Assembly: GCA_014607495.2 (NCBI GenBank) | Contig: CP053156.1 | Span: 6,200,001-6,264,000, forward strand | DNA from: Carposina sasakii | Lineage: Eukaryota > Arthropoda > Insecta > Lepidoptera > Carposinidae | Direction: 5' to 3' | DNA length: 64,000 nt | In this document: piece by piece, positions 44,163 to 55,129 of the stretch | Layout of the letters: each line of letters opens with the position of its first letter | Position numbering within the stretch: the first letter of the stretch is position 1 | Translations under genes and position numbers: made by a program | The notes under the pieces: generated by a model | What the model saw: the letters and a program-made list of their open reading frames with translations, nothing else | Told to the model about the DNA's origin: nothing | Database searches by the model: none

Positions 44163-46989
44163 TATTTAAAAAATAAATAAAAAATTGCTCGTGACCTGAC
44201 TTGGTCTTTGTGGACTACAGAAAATAGCCTAGGTCCGGCTCCGTACCTTCAACTATAACTATATGGTATGAAAAATTTCGTGAAGATTGGCTTAGTAAAT
44301 AAAGGGTGAAGTGGTAACAAACAAACAAACAAAGTTTCGCATTTATCTTCAGGATTCAATAACCAGTATGCACATTTGAATTAAGCGCAGATTGCGCTCC
44401 GTTTTTGCGATCGGTCACATGACTGATGCAACCGCGCGACTTTTCCGAGATGCCATGTATTGCGGCATGAATATAAGCTAGGAGCTACTGGATAAACTGT
44501 TTCCTTTGACTAAATCTACACGAATATTGATAATTTTTCTGCCCTTTTAACAATGAGAGTAGTCTCTTTATTGTGATCAGCAGCCTTAATACAATATTAT
44601 TATCATCTACTAAGCTATTGAGTATTTTTATTAAGGCTAGAGGAGACTAGATAGGTCATGGAGATTATTAAGTGAAAAAAAAATTGCCATGCTTTTCAAG
44701 TCTGGTTTGGCGTAAGAAATCTTTTGCAGAGAGACACTCTCTCTGACATATTTAATGCCTTCATAAGCCATCATTTTATGAATTCCTCTGTATTTACTGT
44801 AGTGTACAGTAAAGAATGAGTATAAGTTTGGACGAGTAACACGAGTAAGACGAGTAAAACGACATTATATCATTGGAAAGCCATTAAATATGGGTGAATT
44901 TCCCAGGTACGTTTTTAGCGCGGCGTGGGTGAAAATCGTAGTGGAAAGTGCAAAATGCAGAATATCATTTATTAATTTTTTTTCATTAAGTTCAGACAGG
45001 CTAGACTAACGTTTAAAACTTAAGACCTCTATTTGCGCATAAAAAAATTATCAAAGGCTCTAAATCTAATTGCGGTGCTAGTCCCCACTGATCATTTGCA
45101 AAAATAAATTTGGCTATTTAAATTTTCGGGTGATTAATTTAACAGAATCATACATATTTTAAAAATACATTAAATGACACTATTATTTACACCATGAGCA
45201 GTAATTTAACTTAACCCGGTGTTTGTAACAGCTTTTTAAAATGTCCCGCGGAAAAAGTCATAACGCTGGCGCATTTTGAACTTACACAATTTCATCATAA
45301 TGAATGAGATTGCTAAGCTTTTCCCCGCACTGCTCTGTCAAGCCATCGTATACCAAGTACAAGGATGTTTGATAACTGAACAGTTTTCCCGCCAATTTAA
45401 ACTGCGGTAACTAAGCCGCAGGAATACAAATTTATCATATAACGGTGTCATTGTTTGCTGTTTAAAAAGAAATTTTAGAGATGATTAAAGATTAGATGTA
45501 TCGACGTAATGCAAATTTATTACAATTAAAATAATAGTGTCCGTTAATTTGAAATTTGTTACTTAATTCTAAGACGGTGTCGCAACTCCAGTGGCTCCGG
45601 TGGCAAAAAAGAGGGCCACCGTAATTTAATAATATCACCGATAATTGATATTTTGTCTTTTTGTATACAGGATGATTTGGAAAACTGGTATTATTTCTAT
45701 TGAGATGTAAAAGTACAGCCCATTTTCTACCTTCATGGGTAGGAAGACCCATAAGACGAGTAAAACCCCATTTTGTAATGTTTTTAAAATCACCTTATTA
45801 TTAAATGACATGCATAAAAAACTAAAATCGTGTATTTTCAGGAATTCAACTAGATAAATAAATAATCATTGGAGACAAAACAACAGACATCAACTTGGCA
45901 TAAATATACTACCAAAAGGTTTATAATTTTTTTCCTGATTCTTCCTTTATCTTAAAATAATGATTTCACGTAACCAACTTCATTAAACTAAATTCTAAAG
46001 GTATAATTATGAAAAAGCTTACCAACAGCTCTGAAAAGTCGACCATCTCCTATGGCGCGACAACCTTTTTTAACAAGTCTAAGTTTGTAGTCAATTAAAA
46101 AATACAAAGGTATGAATGACATTATAATATATATATATATATTATAGCATGACCGACTATCCAAAGCATTTTCATGTGCAGTTAAACCGAATAGAGGTCA
46201 TACCGCCACCTATCTCGTCTTACTCCTAACGCCGCTGTCTCGAGACTGTTCGTCTATCTTTCGGTGTCTAACGTAATGGCCGGCATATCCAGTTCTGAGG
46301 CGATTTGATTTGTTCCTGATATTGAGCACTCAATCGAATTACACATTATCGACAAGTGTCCTATAGGAAGGGAACCGTTCCTAAATGAAATTTTTCCAGA
46401 AAGATTATTTCTCAATATTAATAGCAAATAAGAATGTAATATTTTTCTTTCCTTTTTTCAAAAAAAATTCTTTATTGAATGTTCTTCAGAGGTGTACGTA
46501 ATTATTATCTACTTCAATCCCACATTTTGTGATATTGATTATGACTGGCCTTCAATGCACCCAAAATTATCAATATTGAATAAACCCGAGTAAAGTGAAA
46601 AGCGCCTGATAAACAGAAGAGTCTATACTTGCCTCATATAATAATAGCGCCACGGAATGTATTTTTCGACCTTTATTGGATCGGTAAGCTTTCTCATAAT
46701 AAGTCTTTTTGTACATTAAATAAGGAATTTTGATAAAGGGTATGAGAAAATTTTGAAAGAGTAGGGGCTTATAAAAACATTTAACAAATTTTGCTTGAAT
46801 ATGTTGATAGATTTTTGGGAGGTCAAAGTATAAAATGTGATTCTTTATCATTCTACTCCTCTAAAAGGAGATTTTAAAAAAATCAATATATCTCCGACAC
46901 TACCGGAAAGGGTGTTCAAAAAAGGTAGCAACGAGGTGATTGAAAAGAAATTCCTTATTTCTGGTTTTCGAAGATTTTTACTTTTAAAT
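44163..46989. other. Mostly unassigned DNA with an AT microsatellite
   Basis: AAACAAACAAACAAAG at about 44321 follows a family S-like scrap. (AT)n lies at 46125-46143. AAGACGAGTAAAAC words at 44853 and 45755 may bound an unrecognised element of about 900 bp. The frames at 45492-45752, 46570-46851 and 46837-47049 have no domains. Confidence 0.35.
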
Positions 46990-47236
46990 ACGTCTGTGTC
47001 TGTTTTGTGCACGCTAATATGTAATAAAATATTTCTCAGAAACGGCTGAACCGATTTCGATTATAAAATAAATAAATAGCAGTTTTGTATTTATAATTCA
47101 GGAATATATTGTGACAGGTCCCACTTAACATAAAGGCTACTTTTTATTCCGGGAAAATGTTTTTATCCCGGATAATTTCGATATTTTGTTTTTTTTTTCT
47201 GTAGTCCACGCGGACGGAGTCGCGGGCGTCCACTAG
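46990..47236 (-). repeat. Family S, inverted copy with a small insertion
   Basis: AACGGCTGAACCGATTTCGA is separated by ~35 bp of AT-rich insert from CAGGAATATATTGTGACAGG; it ends CCACGCGGACGGAGTCGCGG ... CCACTAGT. Confidence 0.75.
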
Positions 47237-47331
47237 TACCTACCTAAAAGTAAACATAAAGTTTTTTATTTAGCTAATTTCGATATTTTGTTTTTTTTCA
47301 TGACTGCGGGCGTCCAAGTACCTACCTAAAA
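47237..47331 (-). repeat. Shortened tandem duplicate of the family S end
   Basis: AATTTCGATATTTTGTTTTT ... GCGGGCGTCCAAGTACCTACC repeats the preceding 'ATTTCGATATTTTG ... GCGGGCGTCCACTAGTACCTACC' stretch with about 25 bp lost from inside. Confidence 0.6.
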
Positions 47332-47920
47332 GATTTCCTTGAAGGATTTCATGATACTTCAGTTTTGATAGAGAGGTCGTAGCGGAGGACATTGGGGAAA
47401 GCTTGTGGTCTTCTTATGGCTGACATGATGATGATTAAATTTAAATTATTTTATAGTGTCACTGCCGTGTAAGCTGTTAGTGTTGGTATTTGTTTATTAT
47501 TATGTTCTATATTTTATTTGGTTAAAAGTACAAAATGTGCTAGCTCTAGCTCTAGCAAGGCAAGGTATCTTCCGATGAAATTATTAGTAAAAATATTTTC
47601 AAAATATTTTCGCATCCTCTTTCCTGCATTAATAATAAGCTCTATTTTTATTTTGTAACTCATTTATTATTTTTCCTAAACTTAGATTAGTTAAATACTA
47701 TCCCAACTTAAGTATATTTACCTATATACTAAATGTAAAAGTGGGTATATTTGTTTGTTACCTTTCCACGCTTTATTTACTCTACAAAAATTTAAAAAAT
47801 CATTAAAAAGGACATAGCTTGCATTCTGTAGTCCACACGGACAACGTCATGGCCCTAGTCTTAAATGATCAGTAGGTACAGTTTATTTATTTTTTATATT
47901 GTACAGTATTTACGTGTACG
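47332..47920. other. Unassigned intergenic DNA
   Basis: A possible LINE tail near 47375-47440 (ends CATGATGATGATT). No gene. Confidence 0.4.
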
Positions 47921-48262
47921 AGTGATCGAATCAGAAATGAGGAGATCCGCAGTCTACGTTTACAAAGATCACCTTTGACCCTATAGCTTTTGAAACGGAC
48001 ACTCCAGCAAGCTGAAGTGGCAATGGGCAGGGCACATAGCTCGAAGAACTGATGGCCGATGGAGTCGGAAAGTTCTAGAGTGGATACCACGTATCGGCAA
48101 GCGCAGCGTGGGAAGGCCACCCGCGAGGTGGACGGATGACCTGGTCAAGGTTGCGGGCGTCGGTTGGATGCAGGCTGCTTCCGACCGGTCGGAGTGGAGG
48201 TTGTTGGGGGAGGCCTATGTCCAACAGTGGACTTCTCAGGGCTGTAAATGAATGAATGAAAC
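47921..48262 (+). mobile_element. RTE-type LINE, C-terminal remnant, interrupted
   Basis: Same subfamily as 41697-42095: GATCGAATCAGAAATGAGGA, GAAGTGGCAATGGGCAGGGC, CGTGGGAAGGCCACCCGCGA, GTCCAACAGTGGACTTCTCA. About 20-30 bp of foreign or duplicated DNA near 47955-48000 breaks the frame. The tail is AATGAATGAA instead of pure GATGAT. Confidence 0.8.
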
Positions 48263-49234
48263 AGTATTTACAGACTACAGAATTAAATTATGAAAAATGT
48301 GACTCAATCAGTTGAGTCATATTTTAATTTGGCTTAAATTAGTTTTGGCTATTGCACACATAAATAAAAGTAATAATTTTAACTACCTGTACTCACACGT
48401 AAATTAGACATTGTCCACATTGTAATTTAATTATCATTATTTTAAACCGGAGCGCTAAAATGCTGCTAGTACGCGGTTATCCATTCTAAATGAGCTATAT
48501 ACCTATATACCCATCAAGGACATAACGTGAAGTTCTTTTGAAGCATCCCATTAAGTACACTGTTGAACATAATAATATGTTTGCCTCACCCAACAACATA
48601 CACTGCGACCTGCATCCAGCAAATACCCTTAACAAAACACATGACGTAATTGACACATTTCAGTACGCCTCAGACATCTCATTTTATTTTCGATTTCATT
48701 TTATCTCATTTCATTTCATTCTCAAAAAATAATAGGCTATTTCTCAATTAATATGAAAGTAAATATGAATTGTTTCGCACCACGTTTCACTAACAGCTGC
48801 CTTTCGGCTGAAATAGTGGGACTGGTAATCGTAACATCAAGATACAAGCGCCATTTTAACGCTCTCCTTCACCAGACGCCTGCACGCAACGTAACTACTA
48901 ATATAACTATAGGTCGTTTCATCACATTCGCTTCTGTTCTCAACAAATACTAGTTCCTCTGGGAAAGAAACTATGTTATTTCTTTAAAATACCTACCTAT
49001 ATTGAATTATTTATCTAGAACTTCAGAATCATAAACGAGGATCAAATTTAATTATTTAGTTTACAAATTAAACCGTTTAATTTGCATAATTATCTACGTA
49101 AATACAGTATGAATAATACTAGACATTAAAATAAATGTTAACTTATAATTTCCTTTTAACTAAGTTGGAAACGGATGTTACAAAGTGTTTATTAAATTTG
49201 CGGCCCGATTTTGCTAAATCTGTTTCAAATCCTC
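48263..49234. other. Unassigned intergenic DNA
   Basis: TTTCATTTTATCTCATTTCA repeats lie near 48678-48720. The frames at 48538 and 48753 (64 and 66 codons) have no domain. Confidence 0.45.
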
Positions 49235-49410
49235 TGCTGATGCAGGGCTTCACTAGAATACATCAGCAGTATCTCCTTACGTGTATGTCGTAAGAGTCCA
49301 CTAAGGAACTTTAGTGGAAATTTAGTGGCATTCTCTCAGGCGATGAGCTAGAAACTTATCTAATCACTGATCTTTGACATCTGATCCCGCTTTGCCAAAG
49401 GTAGCTTTTG
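49235..49410 (-). repeat. R300 repeat (l)
   Basis: TGCAGGGCTTCACTAGAATACATCAGCA (start, 49240-49267), then GTCGTAAGAGTCCACTAAGG and CTCAGGCGATGAGCTAGAAA. Confidence 0.65.
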
Positions 49411-50532
49411 TTACATTTTAATTTGGGATCTGTATAAATGCGGATTTATCCGTGTTACTTTCAATTTTATTGGGTGTTACCAGAGGGGTGTTACTTTACA
49501 CTTGATATCTGATTGTTTATTCAAGCTAACATAATGAAATAAATGAAATGCCTAAGTACACAGATACCAGTTAACTTTTCAAAGGCAGATATGTATTTCA
49601 TTCCCGGTATAGGCATATTATTTCATTTGCCTATAACAAATATGGCAGATCTTGAAAAAATCTAAGGAATCAGACTACCAAATTAGCACAACCTGTCTCT
49701 CTCTTTGATCCGTGAGAAAATACCTAAACACATTCAAAATGTTATTTTAATCGCCCGTCACCGACCGCTGAAAATATGGCACCAATCATGAAGCTGATAA
49801 ATACAGGAGGTGTTCAACAAAGTACCTAGATTATAGTGGTAACAGTAAAAGTGCTTACTAATTAATCAAAACTTAGAAAAATATTACATTATGAAATATT
49901 AAGTTTTGATTTAGTTTAAAGTACGTAATAAGGTATAGCAAAAACACACCCAGGTCTTCAATTCAATTAGTGAACGATTGCTAAAGTGGCCAATTTTGCC
50001 GGCACGTAAATGGCATTCCATAAGTGTGTTTTTATCTAATTTTTTTATGACGTACTTGACTTATGTTCCTGTTTCTCCTAGATGGGGCAGAGGGCGTCCA
50101 CGGAATCGTTTAATAAACGTTATTAAAACGTTTTAGTAAATCTGCTTGCTTATATGTACTCGTACATTGGTGATCACTTAAGATGTCTTTGCCAGTGACG
50201 TAATTATAATATTCTTATTGAAACTTAAATCTTACTTATCTAACTTGATACTCAAGCTCAATTTATTTATTTGAAATAAATACATGGATACAACTTATTT
50301 GTCGATTGTCTTGTTTTAGATGTTACTTTATATATTTGACGTAGATGAGTCGAGTTATCGATAGCACAAACACTTTCACTGGCACAAGATTACTAGGATA
50401 ATAACGTAGAAACGTGGTAAGTACACAGTGCTTCGCTCGATTCCGGCTCAATTCAAACGACCCGGTGGTCGTTGTAAATATGGCGCCCTCTCAACTCTGT
50501 CTTGTCTTTACCCAAGTGACAGCTGTCCTCCA
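49411..50532. other. Unassigned DNA upstream of the ACE-like exon
   Basis: I looked for ACE exons here (zinc-site and preceding segments) and saw none. The stretch 50435-50535 is GC-richer but has no recognisable peptide. Confidence 0.45.
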
Positions 50533-50706
50533 GATATTAAACAGGTATGTAGCAGATGGATCGACATATTTATTACGGCTGTAAAGCATAACTTGGATAT
50601 AACAGCTCCCTGTTGTACCTACATCACGTATATCGATTGAGGTCCATTTTCGATAGCCTAATTACACAGATTTATAACCGATATTAAACAGGTATGTAGC
50701 AGATGG
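50533..50706 (+). repeat. 27-bp direct repeat pair
   Basis: GATATTAAACAGGTATGTAG (first 20 of 27 bases) is at 50533-50559 and again at 50680-50706, enclosing about 120 bp. It could mark a small insertion with duplicated ends or a local duplication. Confidence 0.6.
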
Positions 50707-51000
50707 CGTGAGATTTCTTTGACGTGATTTACTTTATTAACTTACGCGTTTCAACTAAATTTACAATAGATATAATCCTAGTAATTTATTGTAGATATAA
50801 AACCGAACAACTCTACTTAAGGCCAAAGAGATCAAGATGAATTTCAAATAATTATTACTTAGGGCAATTTTGTATGTGGATTTAAATCTAAGATAAGTAT
50901 GCAAAAAAATCTCAAGACCGGTTATTACAATTGGAATCAATTTATTTCTGTTAAAAATGCATTAAATTGTCTTATTTAATTATTAACTTTATAGAAAAAT

Positions 51001-51055
51001 ATACACACACGCCTGTGTTCCCCAAACACGATAGCCAGAACTAAATAAAGGAGAT
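51001..51055 (+). repeat. R300 fragment (m)
   Basis: ACACACACGCCTGTGTTCCC and GATAGCCAGAACTAAATAAA. Confidence 0.5.
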
Positions 51056-51256
51056 ATAAAAAAGGTTTTCTTTACATTTCCGGTGCCGCACTCCGCACTT
51101 TAGAAATTATATAATTTTATACACTTTACTAGACCCTGAATGATCTACTATTATCACCATCGCTGATCTAGAAGATCAAGCAAACACTTTTTTTTATCAA
51201 ATAACAAAATCGTAACCTACTTAACTAGCCATTGACCAAACCCTTCCTTCTTCCAG

Positions 51257-51397
51257 GTACTTCGTGAGCACCATCCTGCAGTTCCAGATCTACCGCTCCC
51301 TCTGCGAGAGGACCGGCCAGTTCATCCCTGGTGACCCGAGCCGACCGCTGCACAAGTGTGATGTGTACCGAAACCCGGAGGCTGGGAAGATATTGAC
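51257..51397 (+). CDS. Angiotensin-converting-enzyme-like peptidase (M2 family), internal exon
   Basis: The 141-nt exon is bounded by a pyrimidine tract ending TTCTTCCAG and a GTGAGT donor. It encodes 46 full codons plus one base at the front and two at the end. The peptide runs YFVSTILQFQIYRSLCERTG ... PLHKCDVYRNPEAGKIL, closely matching the ACE/Ance segment downstream of the zinc site (YFVSF..QFQF..ALC ... CD.Y.S.EAG). The first full codon is the Tyr equivalent to Tyr523 of testis ACE, which stabilises the transition state; the G before it would complete the conserved Arg codon. Both Cys of the conserved disulfide are present. ACE-type enzymes are secreted or membrane-bound zinc dipeptidyl carboxypeptidases that process peptides. 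No HEXXH exon or terminal exon was found in the window, so this is a fragment of a long-intron gene. Which paralog it is, and whether it is active, cannot be told. Confidence 0.9.
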
Positions 51398-51420
51398 GTG
51401 AGTGTACAACTGTTTACTAT
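51398..51420 (+). other. Start of the ACE-like intron
   Basis: Only about 23 bp separate the exon's GTGAGT donor from a GATGAT-tailed repeat copy at 51421. The next exon should begin by completing a codon that starts AC; I did not find it before 64000. Confidence 0.5.
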
Positions 51421-51607
51421 CTCGTCTTCAGCCTATTACAGTCCACTGCTGGACGTAGGCCTGCACGCCACAAGGCTACTGCCATAGGGGGTTTTGCTCA
51501 TAGCCACCACGCTGGACAGGCGGGTTGGTGATCGCTTCGTATGATACCCACCACGGAGCCACCAGGCATGGAATGGTACAAACTCTACTCTGCCGGCACT
51601 ACGCGGC
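51421..51607 (-). mobile_element. GATGAT-tailed element, copy 7, in the ACE-like intron
   Basis: Starts TCTTCAGCCTATTACAGTCC and ends GCCGGCACTACGCGGC, with a ~75-bp internal deletion. It begins 24 bp after the exon. Confidence 0.75.
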
Positions 51608-52779
51608 TGACCTTACTACTGAATTTACTATCTGTTGCCCGCGACTTTGTTAGCTGGCTCTATTTATTATGTTGCCAATGTCCCTCTCTGTACTCTCCTA
51701 ACTATTTGTATGCGACATTTCAAGAAGGTTAGTTGAGTCAATAAAGATCAATGGAAAAATACTTCTTCGGCGTGGACTACAGAATGTCTATGTCCCTCTC
51801 CGTACTCCCCACTCTAAGATTGGTTGAGTAAATAAAAATCGATGAAAAACGTGTCCGATAAAATAGACAAGTAAAACGAACATTATGTCAAGTTTCGTTA
51901 AAATCCGTTGGGTAGTTTTGGCATTAAAGAGTGACATACAAACTGTTTTGGTCCTTTTACGATGCGACGCAGAGACTAACGGCCAATTTCAATACTTTAT
52001 GTAGAGATCATAAAGAATCTCGGATTTTTTTATTCCAAATTTAAAATTTGTGTGAAAACAATGGAACGTTTAATCTGAAAATGTAAAAAACCTCTGAGAT
52101 CGTTGATTGAAATTGGCTCATGTAGGGTAATGCGTTTAAACCTATAAACATAATAGTATTCCTGTCTATTCAGGTATTTCAAATCATTATGATTGATCTC
52201 AAATGTATTAAACCCAAGTTCTACAATTCACTATTAAATCACCACTCAAATCTGACATTGAAAACATAGTAATTTACAATCGATCAAAAAACCGTAACAT
52301 TAGTAATCAAGAAGGAAAAGTAAATGCCTATGTAATTCTTATTACTGTAATGGCAGTTGAAAAAAATTAGTATATCCAATAGCTGATATTTCTGGACGTG
52401 GAGATGCAAAAGGCAATGAACATAATATATAAAATATGTCATTTTAATAATTACATACCGAATCATATGACAAATTTTACTACATAATATATGAAATCAG
52501 TCTTCTATTTTTAAGCTTTTTATTTTGTATTATTATCCACCCCACAATGTAAATTATCTATACATATAATAAAAGCATCTATATATGAAAGCTTTACTTG
52601 TGATGGAAACATAACTAGAGTTCAAGCTACGTATGTGCATTTATGCAGATCTAACTCTCAGTGGTATGCTTCCATCACTAGTAAACATTGTCAGTTTTTA
52701 GTGACACGTTCAAGTATCTTAAGTTTTTCACTAGGTTTAGGACACGAAGTAAAGTTAAAGCGTGTTATACCTAGCTATT
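51608..52779. other. Unassigned intronic/intergenic DNA
   Basis: 51630-51960 contains degraded pieces of a family S-like repeat (GCCCGCGACTTTGTTAGCTG; TTTCGTTAAAATCCG). No exon found. Confidence 0.4.
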
Positions 52780-53259
52780 CAGGGTGATTTTTGGTCGTCA
52801 ACGTTCCCGAAAACTACGGAATCTCCTTATCATCACGATCATTTTTCTCCATGGAAGCATGCCTGGGATGTGTCTGGTTTCCAAAATATTAGAAAATATT
52901 GAGTAACTAGACTGCGTTTTTTTGCATGTATTTTTTTTACAATTAGCTAGGCAAACATTTGACCGCCATCGTGCCTGATGTTAAGCAAGATGCGGCCTAG
53001 GGTGGTACATGTTTGCCTAGAAACGCGCATTGACGCGTGTAGCAAGATTTTTTCATGACAAATAATTAATATCTGTCTATGAAAAAACTAGCATAAACAC
53101 TGGACACTATAAATTTCGCCCGATCAAGTACCTAATTAAAAAATAAAAAAAAACAAAAAAATGTACATTGTTTCCCAGCATTATTTTGGCATAAACTTAC
53201 TTTATTTCATGTATAGAGTACGTACCCTTCGTTAAGGGTGGCAACGAAAAAACACCCTG
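52780..53259 (+). mobile_element. MITE-D copy 4, with nested insertion
   Basis: The complete element runs from CAGGGTGATTTTTGGTCG to AACGAAAAAACACCCTG. About 95 bp of foreign sequence (52928-53022) separates the GCGTTTTTTTGCAT region from GCGCATTGACGCG. Confidence 0.8.
52928..53022. mobile_element. Insert nested in MITE-D
   Basis: Bounded by CTAGGCAAACAT and its inverse ATGTTTGCCTAG. The inside (CCGCCATCGTGCCTGATG) resembles parts of other lepidopteran repeats. A small foldback element. Confidence 0.55.
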
Positions 53260-54240
53260 TAGTTTAGTCTAATTTTAGGGATATTCTATGATTTGTTTTC
53301 ATTATTCTGGATCGCCTCTGTTGATACTGGCTTACAGGAGTTGCTGTGGCGGGAATAAATGGTGGGCCAATTTCGGTAAAGTTAATCCGTGCCAACTCTA
53401 TGTTTATTAATAACAGAGACCGCTTGTAAGATAACAAAGGGGGAAATAGGTACACGGAGGGCTTATCATAAAATACCATAGCGATAAACATCTGCGTTAC
53501 AATTTATTGTTACAAATAAGTTACGAATCGTGTAACAACACAACCTTGACAGCACCTTGACCGGTTACAATTCACATTTACCAAGAACAATGATAAAATA
53601 TAGCTGTATCCGTGAATAGGAGAGCAGGGGTTTAGGGATCCGTTGGGGAATATGTATGCATCTACCCTACGTAACATGTTACATGTGCTATACGATTCTG
53701 TACGTTTCGACTACGTAAACTTCAGGTCTTGTCTATTGATGTTATTTTAGGCTGGTATATTGTATGTTAAACTCGTTTTAATTTGACAAATATTCCATAG
53801 AATTTTGTGTCAAATAAGTATATCAGTTTACATTAATCTCGTTTTAATTGGATAGGTATTTTTAAGATTTTCCACTAAAACGAACAAGTTTATCATTATT
53901 TTATTAGTTTTTTTTTATTTATATATTTTTATCTATGAGCCGCCAAAGAGCACAACAATGTATCCAGCTATCAATTTGTATCAGTATATTTCAAAAATTA
54001 ACCTTGTGCGGAACCATTCTAAGTAAATATATATCTGCGCTTTGCTTGTAAAATTAGAGATATGAGGCCACCCGCCTAAATTAATATGTTTTTGTCTTTT
54101 ATAACAAAGGAAATTAATGAAAATTAATTTACATACAGAATAGCTTCATTGTAGAGTCAAGGTCGGTTTTTACATTTTGCTGTAAAATAATGCTTTAAAG
54201 AAGCGAGACGTCGCTCTATACCGCCTTATAGCGGTCTTGT
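53260..54240. other. Unassigned intergenic DNA
   Basis: No gene or named repeat. Confidence 0.45.
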
Positions 54241-54365
54241 TTCCATAGCCATCACCATTCCGACAGTAAGCTCACCTCTTACCACGTGGGACTTAATAGG
54301 CTAACAGGTGAAACGTGGGTGTGTAATTTGCACACCTCTGCCCAACCTCTTTGGGGATAATGGGC
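54241..54365. repeat. Dispersed repeat fragment next to a minisatellite
   Basis: TTTGCACACCTCTGCCCAAC and CTTTGGGGATAATGGGCGTG form part of a repeat type common in Lepidoptera, to my recollection. I saw no second copy in the window. Confidence 0.35.
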
Positions 54366-54381
54366 GTGACTATACGTATGG

Positions 54382-54459
54382 GCGTATAACCTACGTAGAC
54401 TGCGTATAACCTGCGTAGACTGCGTATAACCTACGTAGACTGCGTATAACCTGCGTAGA
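54382..54459. repeat. 20-bp minisatellite, four units
   Basis: Unit GCGTATAACCTACGTAGACT. Alternate units read CTACG and CTGCG, so the higher-order period is 40 bp. Confidence 0.8.
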
Positions 54460-55129
54460 TCTATATGAGTCCACAACCCATATTAACTGAGATACGTCTT
54501 AAAAGTGAAATAAGCATTATAAGGGTTCAAAGAACGGTTTCAAAAGGCTTTATTAGTGCTCCACTGGTCCACTCGTTGGTTCGCTACGATACGTTTACGC
54601 AAGTGACCCGTTTCACTACGCTTCCTTTACCCAACGAGCAAAGCTGCACATTTATTCCGGTGTAGGCAATTAACAACGGTATCAGTCACGATTGTGCTTG
54701 TATGGCTTTATACTTGTTTTTGTGAACACATATACCTACCTATACATACGGCATTATGTTTTTGTGAACATACGGCTTTATACAGAATGTTTTTTGGTCG
54801 TCAACGTTCCCGAAAACTACAGAATCTCCTCATCATCACGATCATTTTTCTCCATGCAAGCATACCTGGGAAGTGTCTGGTTCCCAATATATTAGGGTCC
54901 AAAGTTGATTAAATAGACTGCGTTTTTCTGCATAAATGCTACGAAATGACTAGACGCAAGACATAGACTATAGTTTTAAATACCAAAAGAGTAAATATTT
55001 AACTTAGTAACATTGTCATATGAAAAAACTAGCATAGGATGTCAGCTAACATTTCTTCAGTCATAGACATATCTACCTTGAATGACTAGATAAAGATTGG
55101 TTATTTCGCATTCCAAGAGTTTGCTGAGG

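Noticed and set aside
49411..51256. Upstream ACE exons
   Set aside because: I looked for the zinc-site (HEXXH) and the preceding conserved peptides in three plus-strand frames by eye and saw none.
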